Both the position numbers and the translations under genes were made by a program. Positions 1-10,322 of a stretch of DNA of 64,000 nt are shown here, in pieces; position 1 is the first letter of the stretch; the number at the start of each line of letters is the position of its first letter. Source of the DNA: Spirosoma validum. Its GTDB lineage: Bacteria > Bacteroidota > Bacteroidia > Cytophagales > Spirosomataceae. The notes beneath the pieces were generated by a model. The model was not told the DNA's origin, ran no database searches, and saw nothing but the letters and a program-made list of their open reading frames with translations. The stretch is from the NCBI RefSeq assembly GCF_014699035.1, contig NZ_JACXAA010000001.1, positions 868,001-932,000 on the forward strand. Direction: 5' to 3'.

Positions 1-881
1 TGCATGATGCAGAAACGAACCAGACGTATTCTTCGCTTGACTTTATCAAAGAAGGTCAACAAAAGTTTCAGGTGTATAACTCACTTCTGTCGGAATATGG
101 CGTGCTTGGCTTTGAATATGGCTATGCCATGGCAAATCCGCATGCGCTGGTAATCTGGGAAGCACAATTTGGTGATTTCTCGAACGGTGCTCAATTGATC
201 ATCGACCAGTTTATTGCTGCTGCCGAATCGAAATGGGGTATTCAGAATGGCGTTACGTTGTTATTGCCACATGGCTACGAAGGTCAGGGGCCAGAGCACT
301 CAAATGCCCGTCCTGAACGGTATCTGCAATTGTATGCTGAGTACAATATGACGGTAGCGAACATAACAACACCCGCCAACCTGTTTCATGTCATGCGTCG
401 ACAATTGGCATGGCCTTTCCGTAAGCCGCTGGTCATCATGTCGCCAAAATCACTGCTTCGTCATCCGAAGTGTGTTTCGCCACTGGAAGATCTGACCAAA
501 GGCTCTTTCCAGGAAATTATCGACGATAGTTATGCCCAGGCGAAAAAGGTGAAACGCGTGTTGCTTTGCACCGGCAAAGTATATTACGACTTGCTCGAAA
601 AACAGCAGGCTGATCAGCGTGATGATGTTGCCATCGTTCGGCTCGAGCAATTAGCTCCATTATCCAAAACGCAATTGGATAGCGTTCTGTCTAAGTACAA
701 AAAAGCTGAGATATTCTGGGTACAGGAAGAGCCCGAGAACATGGGATATTGGACCTATCTGCTACGTATCGGACTGAACTATCCGATCATCTCACGCAAA
801 GCTGCGGCTTCACCCGCAACTGGTTACCCAAAAATTCATACTCAGGAACAAGCCGATATCGTTCGGAGAGCGTTTGAATAA
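1..881 (+). CDS. sucA: 2-oxoglutarate dehydrogenase E1 component, C-terminal part (cut by window start)
   Basis: The reading frame is open from base 3, so the gene enters from the left and only the last 292 residues are present. The fragment contains HDAETNQTY and the motif NSLLSEYGVLGFEYGYA, which is typical of the transketolase-like C-terminal half of thiamine-diphosphate-dependent E1o. Further on are the conserved GYEGQGPEHSNARPERYLQ and RRQLAWPFRKPLVIMSPKSLLRHP segments. The enzyme decarboxylates 2-oxoglutarate and succinylates the lipoyl groups of E2 in the TCA cycle. The E2 gene follows after 86 bp in the same direction, so the two are probably co-transcribed. I see no defect in the visible part. 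Confidence 0.95.
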   Translation, partial: HDAETNQTYSSLDFIKEGQQKFQVYNSLLSEYGVLGFEYGYAMANPHALVIWEAQFGDFSNGAQLIIDQFIAAAESKWGIQNGVTLLLPHGYEGQGPEHSNARPERYLQLYAEYNMTVANITTPANLFHVMRRQLAWPFRKPLVIMSPKSLLRHPKCVSPLEDLTKGSFQEIIDDSYAQAKKVKRVLLCTGKVYYDLLEKQQADQRDDVAIVRLEQLAPLSKTQLDSVLSKYKKAEIFWVQEEPENMGYWTYLLRIGLNYPIISRKAAASPATGYPKIHTQEQADIVRRAFE

Positions 882-888
882 AAAAACA

Positions 889-952
889 GTCGATCGTTGT
901 CGGTCGATAGCATCCGTGTTTTACGCATGACTATCGACCGACGACGATCGAC
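889..952. repeat. 22-bp inverted repeat between sucA and sucB
   Basis: Arms 889-910 and 931-952 pair over 22 bp with one mismatch (G-U in RNA) around a 20-nt loop. It lies 8 bp after the sucA stop and 15 bp before the sucB start. No T-run follows, so it is more likely an mRNA processing or stability hairpin, or a dispersed palindromic element, than a full terminator. Confidence 0.8.
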
Positions 953-967
953 TAACCACTAACTTAT

Positions 968-2611
968 ATGGCCGTTGACATGAAAATCCCTCCCGTGGGG
1001 GAATCGATCACTGAAGTAACCGTTGGCACCTGGTATAAGCGAGAGGGTGATCACGTAAAAATGGACGAGGTTCTTTGCGGACTCGATTCCGACAAGGCTA
1101 CATTCGAATTGACGGCCGAAGCTGATGGCATCCTGCATATTCTGGCACAGGAGGGTGATGTATTGCCCATCGGCGCCAGTATTTGCACAATTGACGACGG
1201 CGGTAGCGCCCCGGCACCTGCTGCGCCAGCCGAACCCGCCAAAGCGGAAGCGCCTAAAGCAGAAGCACCACAGCCAGCTCCTGCCGCTGAATCAGCTCCC
1301 GCTCCGCAACCGGCTCCTGCCGCGACATCGGATGCCGCAAAAGTCGTGGAAATGAAAGTACCAACCGTAGGTGAATCCGTAACCGAAGTAACGATTGCCT
1401 CTTGGAGTAAAAAAGACGGCGATCAGGTTGCACTTGACGAGGTACTGTGCGAACTCGAATCCGATAAAGCTACGTTTGAATTACCCGCTGAAGCTGCCGG
1501 AACACTACGTATCGTCGCTCAGGCTGGCGAGACGTTGCCTATCGGCGCCTTAATCGCTAAGATTGAAGTCGGTGCGGATGCTCCAGCTGCTTCTCAGCCT
1601 GCCAGCGCCCCTACCCCCCAACCAGCAGCAGAGGCCCCGGCAACCGAAGCGCCTGCATCGAACGGTCAGAATGGATATGCCGCGCATTATCCATCACCAG
1701 CAGCGGCTAAAATTCTGGACGAAAAAGGCGTTAACACTCAACAAGTTCAGGGAACCGGTGTTGGTGGACGTATCACGAAGGAAGATGCGGTAAAAGCATC
1801 ACCTGCTCCGGCACAACAAGCGGCTCCTTCGGCACCAGCCAGTACGCCTGCTCCGCAACCGGCAGCCCCTAAACCCGCTGCCCCAGCACCTGCACCTGTC
1901 GCAACAGGCGAACGAAACCAGCGTCGGGAAAAAATGTCGTCGCTACGTCGGACTATTGCTCGTCGGTTAGTGGCGGTGAAAAATGAAACGGCTATGCTAA
2001 CTACCTTCAACGAGGTAGATATGAAGCCGATCATGGATTTGCGGAATAAATACAAAGACAAGTTCAAAGAGAAACAAGGCGTGGGACTCGGCTTTATGTC
2101 GTTCTTCACCAAAGCGATTTGTATTGCCCTGAAAGATTTTCCGGCGGTAAATGCTCAAATCGACGGGGATCAAATCATTTACAATGACTTCTGCGATATT
2201 TCGATTGCCGTTTCGACAGATCGCGGTTTAGTTGTTCCGATCATTCGGAATGCCGAACAATTGAGTTTTGCCGGTATTGAGAAAGAAATCGTTCGACTAG
2301 CTGGCCTCGCTCGTGACAATAAGCTGACCATTGATCAGATGACGGGTGGTACGTTTACGATTACCAATGGCGGTATCTTCGGTTCGATGCTCTCGACACC
2401 AATCATTAATGCACCGCAGTCAGCTATTCTGGGCATGCATAATATTATTGAGCGACCAGTGGTCCTTAACGGCGAAATCGTAGCCCGGCCAATGATGTAC
2501 CTGGCGCTGTCGTATGACCACCGGATTATTGACGGTAAAGAATCGGTAAGCTTCCTGGTCCGTGTAAAACAGATCCTGGAAGATCCAGCCCGGATTCTAT
2601 TTGATATGTAG
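968..2611 (+). CDS. sucB: 2-oxoglutarate dehydrogenase E2, dihydrolipoyllysine-residue succinyltransferase, with two lipoyl domains
   Basis: The 547-residue protein transfers the succinyl group from E1-bound intermediate to CoA. Two lipoyl domains are visible: residues 1-77 with lipoyl-lysine K43 in DSDKATFEL, and about 128-200 with K167 in ESDKATFEL. Long Ala/Pro linkers join them. The E3/E1-binding domain follows near 240-275 ([21 protein letters not shown]), then the catalytic domain with SYDHRIIDG near the C terminus, which carries the catalytic His and Asp. Many SucB proteins have a single lipoyl domain, so the duplication is notable. The ATG at 968 places the lipoyl fold right at the N terminus; M5 is a weaker alternative. 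The neighbour sucA supports the 2-oxoglutarate assignment over pyruvate. Confidence 0.95.
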   Translation: MAVDMKIPPVGESITEVTVGTWYKREGDHVKMDEVLCGLDSDKATFELTAEADGILHILAQEGDVLPIGASICTIDDGGSAPAPAAPAEPAKAEAPKAEAPQPAPAAESAPAPQPAPAATSDAAKVVEMKVPTVGESVTEVTIASWSKKDGDQVALDEVLCELESDKATFELPAEAAGTLRIVAQAGETLPIGALIAKIEVGADAPAASQPASAPTPQPAAEAPATEAPASNGQNGYAAHYPSPAAAKILDEKGVNTQQVQGTGVGGRITKEDAVKASPAPAQQAAPSAPASTPAPQPAAPKPAAPAPAPVATGERNQRREKMSSLRRTIARRLVAVKNETAMLTTFNEVDMKPIMDLRNKYKDKFKEKQGVGLGFMSFFTKAICIALKDFPAVNAQIDGDQIIYNDFCDISIAVSTDRGLVVPIIRNAEQLSFAGIEKEIVRLAGLARDNKLTIDQMTGGTFTITNGGIFGSMLSTPIINAPQSAILGMHNIIERPVVLNGEIVARPMMYLALSYDHRIIDGKESVSFLVRVKQILEDPARILFDM

Positions 2612-2641
2612 TCCGTCTTCGAACGTATTGGCAATAAATAA

Positions 2642-2680
2642 CAGAACATCCCGAAAGCTTTACGTTTTCGGGATGTTCTG
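2642..2680. terminator. Bidirectional terminator between sucB and the MFS gene
   Basis: A perfect 15-bp inverted repeat (2642-2656 with 2666-2680) with a 9-nt loop sits between the convergent stop codons of sucB (2611) and the MFS transporter (2702). An A/T-rich flank on either side fits termination from both directions. Confidence 0.85.
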
Positions 2681-2701
2681 GTTTAAAGCACTATATATCC
2701 T

Positions 2702-3961
2702 TTATTCTTCAACGTAATCCAGGTCTTTTGTAAACGTTTCATCCAGAAAAGATAGCGCAACCAGAGCAACCACTAAAGTTAGAATACCTACCGTCAGGGC
2801 GCTGTAAATTGTACCTAATGAGGGTTTTAGCTGAATGAACAAAGCGCTTAGCGGAATCGTAGCACCCCGTACAAAATTCGGTATCGTTGTAGCAACGGTG
2901 GCCCGGAGGTTTGTGCCAAATAACTCAGCCGCAATCGTTACAAACAAGGTCCAGTAACCATTGGCAAAACCAAGAAAAACACATACGACGTAAAAGAGCG
3001 TTAAATCGCTTACGGGAGCAAGTAGGTAAACGAGCATACATGTCAGCGAGAAAAGCATAAACAGGCGAATAACGCGCTTGCGGCTTCGAAGTGACTGACT
3101 CAAAAAACCGCTGACTATATCCCCGAAAACTTGTCCCGAAAAACTCAGCATTACCGCTTTGCCCGCTACTACAGGGGCGCTAAGACCCAGTGCTTTGCCG
3201 AATTCTGGTGAGAACGTAATGAGAATACCCACCACAAACCAGATAGGCAACCCGACCAGTATGCATTGAATGTATTTGGCTAATCGTGTTTTACTGGAAA
3301 CAAGCATGGCTATGTTGCCACGCGTCAACGCCCGCTGTTTTGTTTTGGTAAAAATTCGTGACTCCAGAACGTTCACGCGCAGAACGAGCAACAGAAGTCC
3401 CATGCCTCCGCCAATAAAATAGGAAATGCGCCAGTCGAACAAATCAGCGATGAAGTAAGCCAGAATAGCCCCGAGAACGCCCATTGTTGCCACGAGCGTC
3501 GTACCATAACCGCGAATTTCTTTCGGCAGAATCTCCGTCACTAACGTAATACCCGCGCCTAATTCGCCCGCCAAACCGACTCCAGCGATGAAACGTAGCC
3601 ATGCGTACTGATCCAGGGACGTAACGAAACCATTGGCGATATTTGCCAGCGAATACAGTAAGATCGAGCCAAACAGAACCGAAAGTCTACCTTTTTTATC
3701 GCCCAGTATACCCCAGAAAATTCCGCCAATCAACATGCCGGCCATTTGGGAATTCAGCAACAAAATTCCTTCGCTCAGTAACCGGTCCCCCTCAACGCCC
3801 AGGGCTTTTAGGCTAGGCACACGCACGACGCTGAACAGGAACAGGTCGTACATATCCACCAGATAGCCTAAAGCAGCAACGAGTACCGGAAGTTGCAGGA
3901 GCAGACTGATGACAGAACGATTTGTTGTCGCGGGTTCGGAAGTCAGAATTGGCTTCATCAT
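2702..3961 (-). CDS. Major facilitator superfamily transporter
   Basis: The 419-residue protein is almost entirely hydrophobic, with about 12 predicted membrane segments. The loop between segments 2 and 3 carries GDKKGR, the MFS signature GxxxDRxGR in variant form. An acidic residue lies in the first segment (YLVDMYDLFLF), as in metabolite:H+ symporters. The substrate cannot be read from sequence. It is the last gene of a same-strand series with a Gfo/Idh oxidoreductase (110 bp upstream), an SDR, an Old Yellow Enzyme and a GH88-like hydrolase, so import of the sugar or aglycone handled by those enzymes is the natural inference. Two adjacent ATGs (3961 and 3958) could both start it. Confidence 0.9.
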   Translation of the reverse strand: MMKPILTSEPATTNRSVISLLLQLPVLVAALGYLVDMYDLFLFSVVRVPSLKALGVEGDRLLSEGILLLNSQMAGMLIGGIFWGILGDKKGRLSVLFGSILLYSLANIANGFVTSLDQYAWLRFIAGVGLAGELGAGITLVTEILPKEIRGYGTTLVATMGVLGAILAYFIADLFDWRISYFIGGGMGLLLLVLRVNVLESRIFTKTKQRALTRGNIAMLVSSKTRLAKYIQCILVGLPIWFVVGILITFSPEFGKALGLSAPVVAGKAVMLSFSGQVFGDIVSGFLSQSLRSRKRVIRLFMLFSLTCMLVYLLAPVSDLTLFYVVCVFLGFANGYWTLFVTIAAELFGTNLRATVATTIPNFVRGATIPLSALFIQLKPSLGTIYSALTVGILTLVVALVALSFLDETFTKDLDYVEE

Positions 3962-4071
3962 ATATATTAGAATTGAGGCAAGGCAAACCTATAAGATCTC
4001 AAAGACCGCTCCGCTTCGGTGCAAGGTGGCCTGTGCCGTTCGACGGCGGTCCGGCTTATAGATTTTTACTT

Positions 4072-5376
4072 TTATACCTTTTCTGGAACCACAAACGGAG
4101 CACGGTACTTGCGCGTGAGCATCTGGTTCGCTTCTTTATCTCCCACGAACACTTCATTTTTCGGGTCGAAATGCAACGTACGACCTAATCGATACGCGAT
4201 ATTGCCAAGATGAGCAATCCCCGACGACAGATGGGCAGTTTCAACAGGACCATTCTGCTTCGATTTATCCCTGGAACGGACGGCTTCAATGAAATTGGCG
4301 TAGTGATCTCCCCCCGCTTTACGAGCTGGCCCCGGCGTTCGCTCCTTCCCTAAAAAAGTTTTATAATCGTCGTAGCCATTGATAACCATGTAGCCTTTAT
4401 CCCCGTAGAAAAGGTTACCAATTTCAACGCCATCTTCTTTGTTGGTCATCCAGGGACGTACCTCGAACTGAATAACCTTTCCTTCTTTTGGGTATTTATA
4501 GACCGACGTGAGCGTTTCGGGGGTTTCCTTACAATCTTTCCAGAGAAACTTTCCACCAGCTGACGTGATCTCTTCCGGAAAACCAACGTCCAGGCCCCAC
4601 ATACAGAGGTCCGTTTCGTGAATACCCTGGTTGCCAATGTCGCCATTGCCGTAGTCCCAGAACCAGTGCCAGTTGTAGTGAACGTAGTTTTTGCTAAACT
4701 CCTTTTCCTGAGCAGGCCCTTGCCACATGTTCCAGTTTAGCTCAGATGGAACCGGCGATTTACCTTTATCCCCGATATCAGGTCGCCACTTGTAGACTAG
4801 GCCCCGTGCCATATATACGTTGCCAATCAGGCCATCGCGCAGATGTTTGATTGCTTCCTGAATAGCCGCTGAGCTACGTAACTGCACCCCATGCTGCACA
4901 ATGCGGTTGTATCGGGTAGCCGCTTCGACCAGTTTACGGCCTTCGTGTAGGTTATGTGCACCAGGTTTTTCGACGTACACATCTTTACCTGCCTGACAGG
5001 CCCATATAGCGGCCAGTGCATGCCAGTGGTTGGGTGTAGCGATACTAACGGCGTCAATATTTTTGTCGTCATAGACCTGGCGCAGGTCGGCCATCGTCTG
5101 GACTTTCCGGTTGTATATCTTCTCAAAATCAGCCGCTCCAGCCTGCAATACGTTGCTATCCACATCGCACAACGTAACGACCTCTACATCTTTCTGCTTG
5201 GAAAAACCCTGAATGTGGTCTTTGCCACGACCGTTGATGCCAATAACAGCCACCCGAACGCGATCGTTAGCCCCAAAGGCATGAGCCGGAATGATCGTTG
5301 GCATGCTGATCGCAGCCAGCGAACCAACTGCAGCAGATTTAATAAACTTTCTTCGAGACTCGGCTGGACTTTCCAT
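4072..5376 (-). CDS. Gfo/Idh/MocA family oxidoreductase with Tat signal peptide
   Basis: The 434-residue protein starts with a twin-arginine signal (SRRKFIKSAAVGSLAA, Arg8-Arg9), followed by a hydrophobic stretch to about residue 33, so it should be exported folded with its NAD(P) cofactor. The Rossmann fold begins at RVAVIGINGRG (about 41-51). The family catalytic motif EKP is at 136-138. A second signature, NWHWFWDYGNGDIGNQGIHETD, matches the C-terminal substrate-binding domain of this family. Such periplasmic oxidoreductases act on sugars or cyclitols, but the substrate is unknown here. It lies between the SDR gene (135 bp upstream) and the MFS gene in the same direction. Confidence 0.93.
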   Translation of the reverse strand: MESPAESRRKFIKSAAVGSLAAISMPTIIPAHAFGANDRVRVAVIGINGRGKDHIQGFSKQKDVEVVTLCDVDSNVLQAGAADFEKIYNRKVQTMADLRQVYDDKNIDAVSIATPNHWHALAAIWACQAGKDVYVEKPGAHNLHEGRKLVEAATRYNRIVQHGVQLRSSAAIQEAIKHLRDGLIGNVYMARGLVYKWRPDIGDKGKSPVPSELNWNMWQGPAQEKEFSKNYVHYNWHWFWDYGNGDIGNQGIHETDLCMWGLDVGFPEEITSAGGKFLWKDCKETPETLTSVYKYPKEGKVIQFEVRPWMTNKEDGVEIGNLFYGDKGYMVINGYDDYKTFLGKERTPGPARKAGGDHYANFIEAVRSRDKSKQNGPVETAHLSSGIAHLGNIAYRLGRTLHFDPKNEVFVGDKEANQMLTRKYRAPFVVPEKV

Positions 5377-5511
5377 GAGTGGCTAATGGCTTTAGGTTTT
5401 AGGAATGAGTACTACACTACGTGAATCTATGCAGAGTCAAGTACCGCTTGCTCTGTAAAGGGGATGAGTGGGCAAAAACTAATCGAAAATTATAGACTGA
5501 TTATCAAAATC

Positions 5512-6297
5512 TTATAAACGTGGCAGAGTCATACCCCCATCCACCATAATAACCTGCCCGGTTGAGTAAGGAAAGTTACCGCGCGCGAGGGCAGCAACCG
5601 CTTTACCAACGTCGTCGGGGTAACCCCAGCGTTTTTGTACGCACAAACCATCCGCGATCAGCTTATCATATTTGGCAGTTACGCCCGCTGTCATGTCGGT
5701 CTGAATAATACCCGGCCGAACTTCATAAACCGGAATATCGAACTCACCCAGTCGAGCGGCAAACAGTTGCGTCATCATACTCAGTCCGGCCTTCGCTACG
5801 CAGTATTCGCCCCGATTTACCGAGGCCACCGTAGCGGAAACCGACGAAACACTGATAATACATCCGGTGAACGTAACGTCGCTACGTTTCTGCTCGATCA
5901 TCCAATTGGCAACCGCCTGCGTCAGAAAATACGGCCCCTGCAAGTTGGTTGACAGTACGTATTGAAAACTCTCTTCGGTAGCCTCCAGAATATCACGGCG
6001 TTCTTTCGGCGCTACACCCGCGTTGTTCACCAATACGTTCAATCGGCCAAAATGCGTCTGTATTTTTGTCAGAATGGCCCTTCGATCTTCGCGTGAGGCA
6101 ATGTCACCCGGGCAGTAAATTACCTCGGCACCCAGTGAACGCAGGTCGTCCAGCGCTTCTGTAACCAACGCTTCAGAACGAACGCCATTAATTGCCAGGT
6201 CGAATCCTTCCTTAGCCAATTGCTCAGCAACGCCGTAACCAATCCCCCGACTACCGCCCGTAATAAGTGCTACGGGGCGGCCATCCGCGTTTTTCAT
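5512..6297 (-). CDS. Short-chain dehydrogenase/reductase, 3-ketoacyl-ACP-reductase type
   Basis: The 261-residue protein is a classical SDR. The cofactor motif TGGSRGIG is at 13-20, NNAG at 91-94, the catalytic serine at about 151-152, and YxxxK at 165-169. The C terminus [15 protein letters not shown] is typical of the family. The start codon overlaps the stop of the upstream flavin oxidoreductase gene in an ATGA arrangement, so the two are translationally coupled. General annotation pipelines would call it a 3-ketoacyl-ACP reductase. Given its neighbours, reduction or oxidation of a sugar-derived hydroxyl or keto group is more likely than fatty-acid synthesis; this is inference. Confidence 0.93.
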   Translation of the reverse strand: MKNADGRPVALITGGSRGIGYGVAEQLAKEGFDLAINGVRSEALVTEALDDLRSLGAEVIYCPGDIASREDRRAILTKIQTHFGRLNVLVNNAGVAPKERRDILEATEESFQYVLSTNLQGPYFLTQAVANWMIEQKRSDVTFTGCIISVSSVSATVASVNRGEYCVAKAGLSMMTQLFAARLGEFDIPVYEVRPGIIQTDMTAGVTAKYDKLIADGLCVQKRWGYPDDVGKAVAALARGNFPYSTGQVIMVDGGMTLPRL

Positions 6298-7751
6298 AGG
6301 CTTTCTTTAATTGCTTTCAGTTGCTCGGCTTCTGGACTTTTTTTATAGAGTATGTCCAATGGATAGCAGCCCGAAATCAGGCCATTACGTGGCGCGGTCG
6401 TGCAGTCAGAAAATGTGCGACATATGAGATTTCGAACTAAAGCACGACCAGCTGTCATATCAGCGGGCATCGTCGGATACGATAAAACCATACGACCAAA
6501 GCCTATACTGTCGGCCATGTTGTTGCGCAATACGTACTGCGCTACGTTGGGAAGCCACTCCTGCAAATACGAATAGCCTGACCCAATAAGTACTAATTCT
6601 GGAAACGCCTGCTTCAACTCATGCGTTACGTCGATTTGGCGCTTCACCCCTATCAACGGATCTTCGGGCGGCAAATAACCGTCAGAGGGAGGAAACAAGG
6701 CTGGTCGCATGAGGTGTGGATTGTAATAAGGACTTCCGCCCGTTATGCACACCAATTGAATGCCGAGTGATTCGGCCAGCGATAACAACGCTTTCGTCTC
6801 GGTAAGATCAACGCTTAATCCGTTATCTTTCCCACCAAAGGCAAACGGGTAGTGGTCGGCAGCTTCGGGAATACCTGTACCGGCAGGTCCTTTCTTGAAA
6901 GGTAGCATATCGAACGAACTCAGGCGAATACCAATTTCAAGACCCGGTGCTGCCTGACGAATACCGGCCACGATGTTCCGCAGATAGCGCGTTCGATTTT
7001 CGAAAGAACCTCCGTAGCGCCCCTCCCGATCCACGGCACTGAGAAATTCATGCCCCAGATAACCGTGGCAGTGTTTTACATCCACAAACTCAAAACCCGC
7101 TTTTTGAGCCAGTACAGCCGCTTCAACGTATTGTTCAATGATTCGATCAATAGCCTCATCCGTAAGCGTAGGATAATCGGCGGGCATACCGAACTTACTG
7201 TTCAGAAACGGATGATTATAGAGAATTTTCGATTCAAATTTTTTATGACTGTTTGGTTTGCAGAAACGCCCCGAATGCGTCAGTTGAAGACCAATCAATA
7301 AATCATCGGTTTTTCCGAATGCTTTGGTATGCTCATCAAGAAGTAATTGTCGCAACTCAACAAAGTCCGGAAACGTATCATTATTCATCACTAACTGATT
7401 CGGGTTGGCCTTTCCTGAATGACAAACGGCTACAGCTTCGCAGCCAAATAATAGTTTAGCCCCACTAATCGCAAATTTCTTCCAGCGATTCCTAGTAAAA
7501 TCCGTCGGACGCCCATCGGTAGTGCCGTCCCAGCCTTCCATTGGCAAAATGCAAAGGCTGTTGCCAATCGTCCTGCCTGATTTGAGGGGAATAGAACGAT
7601 TAAAAGGATTTTCTTCAGCCGATAGTAATGCGTCGTCAAACGGCAGATCGATGTCGTTCGTTGCAAGATAATTCCGCAGGTCAGCAGCCGTTTTTAACTG
7701 CGCCATACGGGGAAATTGAGGTTTGTATTTCTCACTCATTGAGGCAGGCAA
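6294..7751 (-). CDS. NADH:flavin oxidoreductase, Old Yellow Enzyme family
   Basis: The 485-residue protein has the FMN-binding TIM-barrel signatures of the Old Yellow Enzyme family: [16 protein letters not shown] near residues 70-85, LQLTHSGRF, and the active-site segment [18 protein letters not shown] followed by [12 protein letters not shown]. At 485 residues it is longer than a typical single-domain OYE (about 360), but it lacks the C-terminal Fe-S and FAD/NAD domains of dienoyl-CoA reductases. It probably reduces an activated C=C or carbonyl-conjugated bond. It overlaps the upstream GH88-like gene by 16 bp and the downstream SDR by 4 bp, so all three form one translationally coupled unit. 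Confidence 0.92.
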   Translation of the reverse strand: MPASMSEKYKPQFPRMAQLKTAADLRNYLATNDIDLPFDDALLSAEENPFNRSIPLKSGRTIGNSLCILPMEGWDGTTDGRPTDFTRNRWKKFAISGAKLLFGCEAVAVCHSGKANPNQLVMNNDTFPDFVELRQLLLDEHTKAFGKTDDLLIGLQLTHSGRFCKPNSHKKFESKILYNHPFLNSKFGMPADYPTLTDEAIDRIIEQYVEAAVLAQKAGFEFVDVKHCHGYLGHEFLSAVDREGRYGGSFENRTRYLRNIVAGIRQAAPGLEIGIRLSSFDMLPFKKGPAGTGIPEAADHYPFAFGGKDNGLSVDLTETKALLSLAESLGIQLVCITGGSPYYNPHLMRPALFPPSDGYLPPEDPLIGVKRQIDVTHELKQAFPELVLIGSGYSYLQEWLPNVAQYVLRNNMADSIGFGRMVLSYPTMPADMTAGRALVRNLICRTFSDCTTAPRNGLISGCYPLDILYKKSPEAEQLKAIKESL

Positions 7752-9118
7752 TTAAAGAAAGTGTAATACGGCTCATTGCGAATGATACGTTGCAGATACA
7801 GCGCGACTTCGCGGATATGATAATCACCCCACATACTCGACTCTCCATTGGCAATCCGGCTTCCGGGTGGTACGTAATCCCAGCCGTTGGGCTGATGATA
7901 AATTGAGTGGAGAAGCAGTCCCTGATGCGCTGGGTTTGTGCTCAGGTAAGGTTCATCGAACAACGTATCGAGTACGGTTAAACCTGCCTGATAGTATCGT
8001 TTCCCTGCGTCAGAATTACCTTGATCAGTCAAGTACTTACCCAGACGTAGTAAGCCTTGGGCACCAATAGCAGCCGCTGAACTATCAACGGGTTCGAAAT
8101 CATTGTAGGGCTCGGCAGGACGATTCAGATAATCACCTAAACGGTGTAGGTTTGGCGCACCGGTATCCCAGTAAGGAATGCCATCCGTAGGTGTGTGTTC
8201 GATATAAAAATCACAGGTGGCCGTGGCAGCTTTCAGCATGTAAGCTTCAATGGCGCTACGTCCACTAAAAGGTTCGAGTTCGGCATCATCGCGGGTGGCG
8301 AGCCATTCCAATTCTTCAGCGAACCCGCACATTGCCCAGGCTAGTCCGCGCGTCCAGGTTGTAAACCCTGAATAGCCCTGCTGCGAATTAGGACAACGGA
8401 AATTGCCATCTTTTACGTTAAAGACGCTTTCATGCGCAGTACGTCCCCATATGTCATACGTATCACGACCTTCGCCGTAGAAAACTGAGTAATCGGCGGT
8501 GGCTTTGATGTGTTGTAACGCTCGTTCCAGCAGATTGATTTTTGCGTCGCCCTCACCCTGAAAAACATGACCCAACGCATGGCTCAGTACTAAAGCCCGA
8601 CATGAACGTATCGTATCGACAAATAGCGAATGGGGTCCGTTAAACGAACTGATAAACCCCCCGTTTTTGACGGGCGTCCATCGGCTTGCCTGTACGGCTC
8701 CAGAGATTTTCAGGGCCAGCTCATAGAAATTGGTTTCCCATTCATTTTCTGGTATTCGGCCTTCCCGCATTAGCCGGAGCAAGTTACCATACGTACTGAC
8801 GTTATTGAAACCGTGATCATGCACACCAATATGACTGATATGAGGAGCCATTACGCGCAACGTTTTTTGGCGACCCATTTCCAGAAAATCGGTTTCGTTT
8901 GTCGCGTCAAATTGCACAATAGCGGAGCCAAACTGAAAGCCCTGCGTCCATTCCGTCCAGCCACGTGTCGTGTATTTACCAGCAACGGTAAAAACGGGCG
9001 ATCCTTTTGTTCCGTCGTATTCGTTTTCAATGAGTCGAATTTTCTGGCCGGAGAGTTCCCAGAATCGGTTAAGTTTTGTAGAGAGGTCGTTGGGATGTAA
9101 AGAGTTGTTAATCTGCAT
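7736..9118 (-). CDS. GH88-like unsaturated glucuronyl hydrolase (cytoplasmic)
   Basis: The 460-residue protein resembles family 88 glycoside hydrolases, which hydrate and cleave unsaturated uronic acids from oligosaccharides made by polysaccharide lyases. Supporting motifs are HDHGF (Asp101, matching the HDxGF Asp of known UGLs), SLFVDTIRS (Asp168, the second Asp position), [20 protein letters not shown], and [19 protein letters not shown]. There is no signal peptide, so it acts in the cytoplasm on imported oligosaccharides. It is the first gene of the minus-strand series. No polysaccharide lyase is nearby, so the substrate is uncertain and a divergent (alpha/alpha)6 hydrolase is possible. 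Confidence 0.8.
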   Translation of the reverse strand: MQINNSLHPNDLSTKLNRFWELSGQKIRLIENEYDGTKGSPVFTVAGKYTTRGWTEWTQGFQFGSAIVQFDATNETDFLEMGRQKTLRVMAPHISHIGVHDHGFNNVSTYGNLLRLMREGRIPENEWETNFYELALKISGAVQASRWTPVKNGGFISSFNGPHSLFVDTIRSCRALVLSHALGHVFQGEGDAKINLLERALQHIKATADYSVFYGEGRDTYDIWGRTAHESVFNVKDGNFRCPNSQQGYSGFTTWTRGLAWAMCGFAEELEWLATRDDAELEPFSGRSAIEAYMLKAATATCDFYIEHTPTDGIPYWDTGAPNLHRLGDYLNRPAEPYNDFEPVDSSAAAIGAQGLLRLGKYLTDQGNSDAGKRYYQAGLTVLDTLFDEPYLSTNPAHQGLLLHSIYHQPNGWDYVPPGSRIANGESSMWGDYHIREVALYLQRIIRNEPYYTFFNCLPQ

Positions 9119-9210
9119 AAACCAGGAAAAGTTGCGGGTTTGGCGCTACGTTTCCTAAAGAGCAGTTACTACACTCTACTACCTATGAAATCTTTATAAA
9201 CGTTGGCTGA

Positions 9211-9256
9211 TTAATAAAAACAGCGTCCTGTTAATACAAAACGCTGTTTTTATTAA
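9211..9256. terminator. Terminator downstream of the FkbM gene
   Basis: A perfect 16-bp inverted repeat (9211-9226 with 9241-9256, 14-nt loop) has A-rich and T-rich arm ends. It lies 24 bp past the stop of the minus-strand methyltransferase gene and upstream of the GH88-like gene, separating the two transcription units. Confidence 0.8.
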
Positions 9257-9279
9257 TTAACGGGCAAAGCTGATGGGAT

Positions 9280-10077
9280 CTATTGTTGTGTGGCTTCCAG
9301 TGCGTAGCAAAACGAATTAATGGGCGAGTAATTGGTGGTATAACCCAAGGATTGCACGTATTGATTGAAGGCTTTTATATTCTTATCCTCTTTATCAAGA
9401 TCATGTACTTCAATCATCATCTTCCTGATTCGTTTGATCAATTCGGGAGACGTATGGTACATAATATCATATTCGCTTCCTTCGCAATCCATCTTCAACA
9501 GATCAATAGCCTGTAAGCCATTTTCCTGAATAATATCTGTGAGCGTTACACAGGGTACTGTTATTTTCTTACTATTATTTTCATGAAAGTTCGAGAAGGC
9601 AGAGGCTACTACCTGATTATTTTCTTCAGCTTCAGCAAATAGCTCTAATTGGGCTAAAGGTTGGCCTGTTACGGCCATCGAAAACAGGTGTACGCTTTGT
9701 TCTAATCTTGGATTCTGCCGGAGCGTTTGCTGAAGCGTTTTCACATTAGCGGGCACCGGTTCGTAGGCGTAAATAGTCGCCTTATCGATTTTCGATAAGA
9801 GCTGAATATCAAAAAAACCGACGTTGGCCCCAATATCGATCACGACAGGTGCAGTCGGCAAGTCATCGACCAGTTCATCAATTTCATACACGTCTTCCAT
9901 AAATAACTCCTTGAAGAGCGAGTACACACCTTGAGATACCTGAAAGCGTATAGGCAGGGGTTTCGTCGTGAAAATGAGATCGCGTTTATGACGATCGCCC
10001 TTACGGAACATATATTCTCCGGGGTTAGAAATATGCTTCCACAGCCTGAAATACCGGTTTATACCCGCGACAGCCAT
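9280..10077 (-). CDS. FkbM family methyltransferase
   Basis: The 265-residue protein has the SAM-binding motif VVIDIGANVGFFD (about 78-90), followed by YAYEPVPANV and DLLKMDCEGSEYDI, the signature series of FkbM methyltransferases. These enzymes O-methylate sugars in glycans, glycolipids or secondary metabolites. No glycosyltransferase or polysaccharide cluster is adjacent, so the acceptor is unknown. The gene stands alone: a strong terminator follows it, and the divergent M48 peptidase gene lies 245 bp upstream. Confidence 0.9.
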   Translation of the reverse strand: MAVAGINRYFRLWKHISNPGEYMFRKGDRHKRDLIFTTKPLPIRFQVSQGVYSLFKELFMEDVYEIDELVDDLPTAPVVIDIGANVGFFDIQLLSKIDKATIYAYEPVPANVKTLQQTLRQNPRLEQSVHLFSMAVTGQPLAQLELFAEAEENNQVVASAFSNFHENNSKKITVPCVTLTDIIQENGLQAIDLLKMDCEGSEYDIMYHTSPELIKRIRKMMIEVHDLDKEDKNIKAFNQYVQSLGYTTNYSPINSFCYALEATQQ

Positions 10078-10322
10078 AAGTTAATAATTACAATAGGCGA
10101 CAAAAAAGGACGGTTAGCTGATCGTGTTAAGTAATAATCAGCGATTAAAGCTAAGTAAATCTGACCATAATCGAGTGCTTGTCTAAATTGGCGTACGTAC
10201 AACGTTAAAACTGCATTAAACAAAACAGACCTCAGTAGTAGTTTATATTAATCGTATTGGTTACCCCTCGAATTGGTCTAGAATCATTACGTCTTTACAC
10301 ACTAAACCCTAATCTACCTACC

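Noticed and set aside
10257..10322. Upstream GTG start for the M48 peptidase
   Set aside because: It would place 22 residues before the lipoprotein signal, which needs to be at the N terminus.
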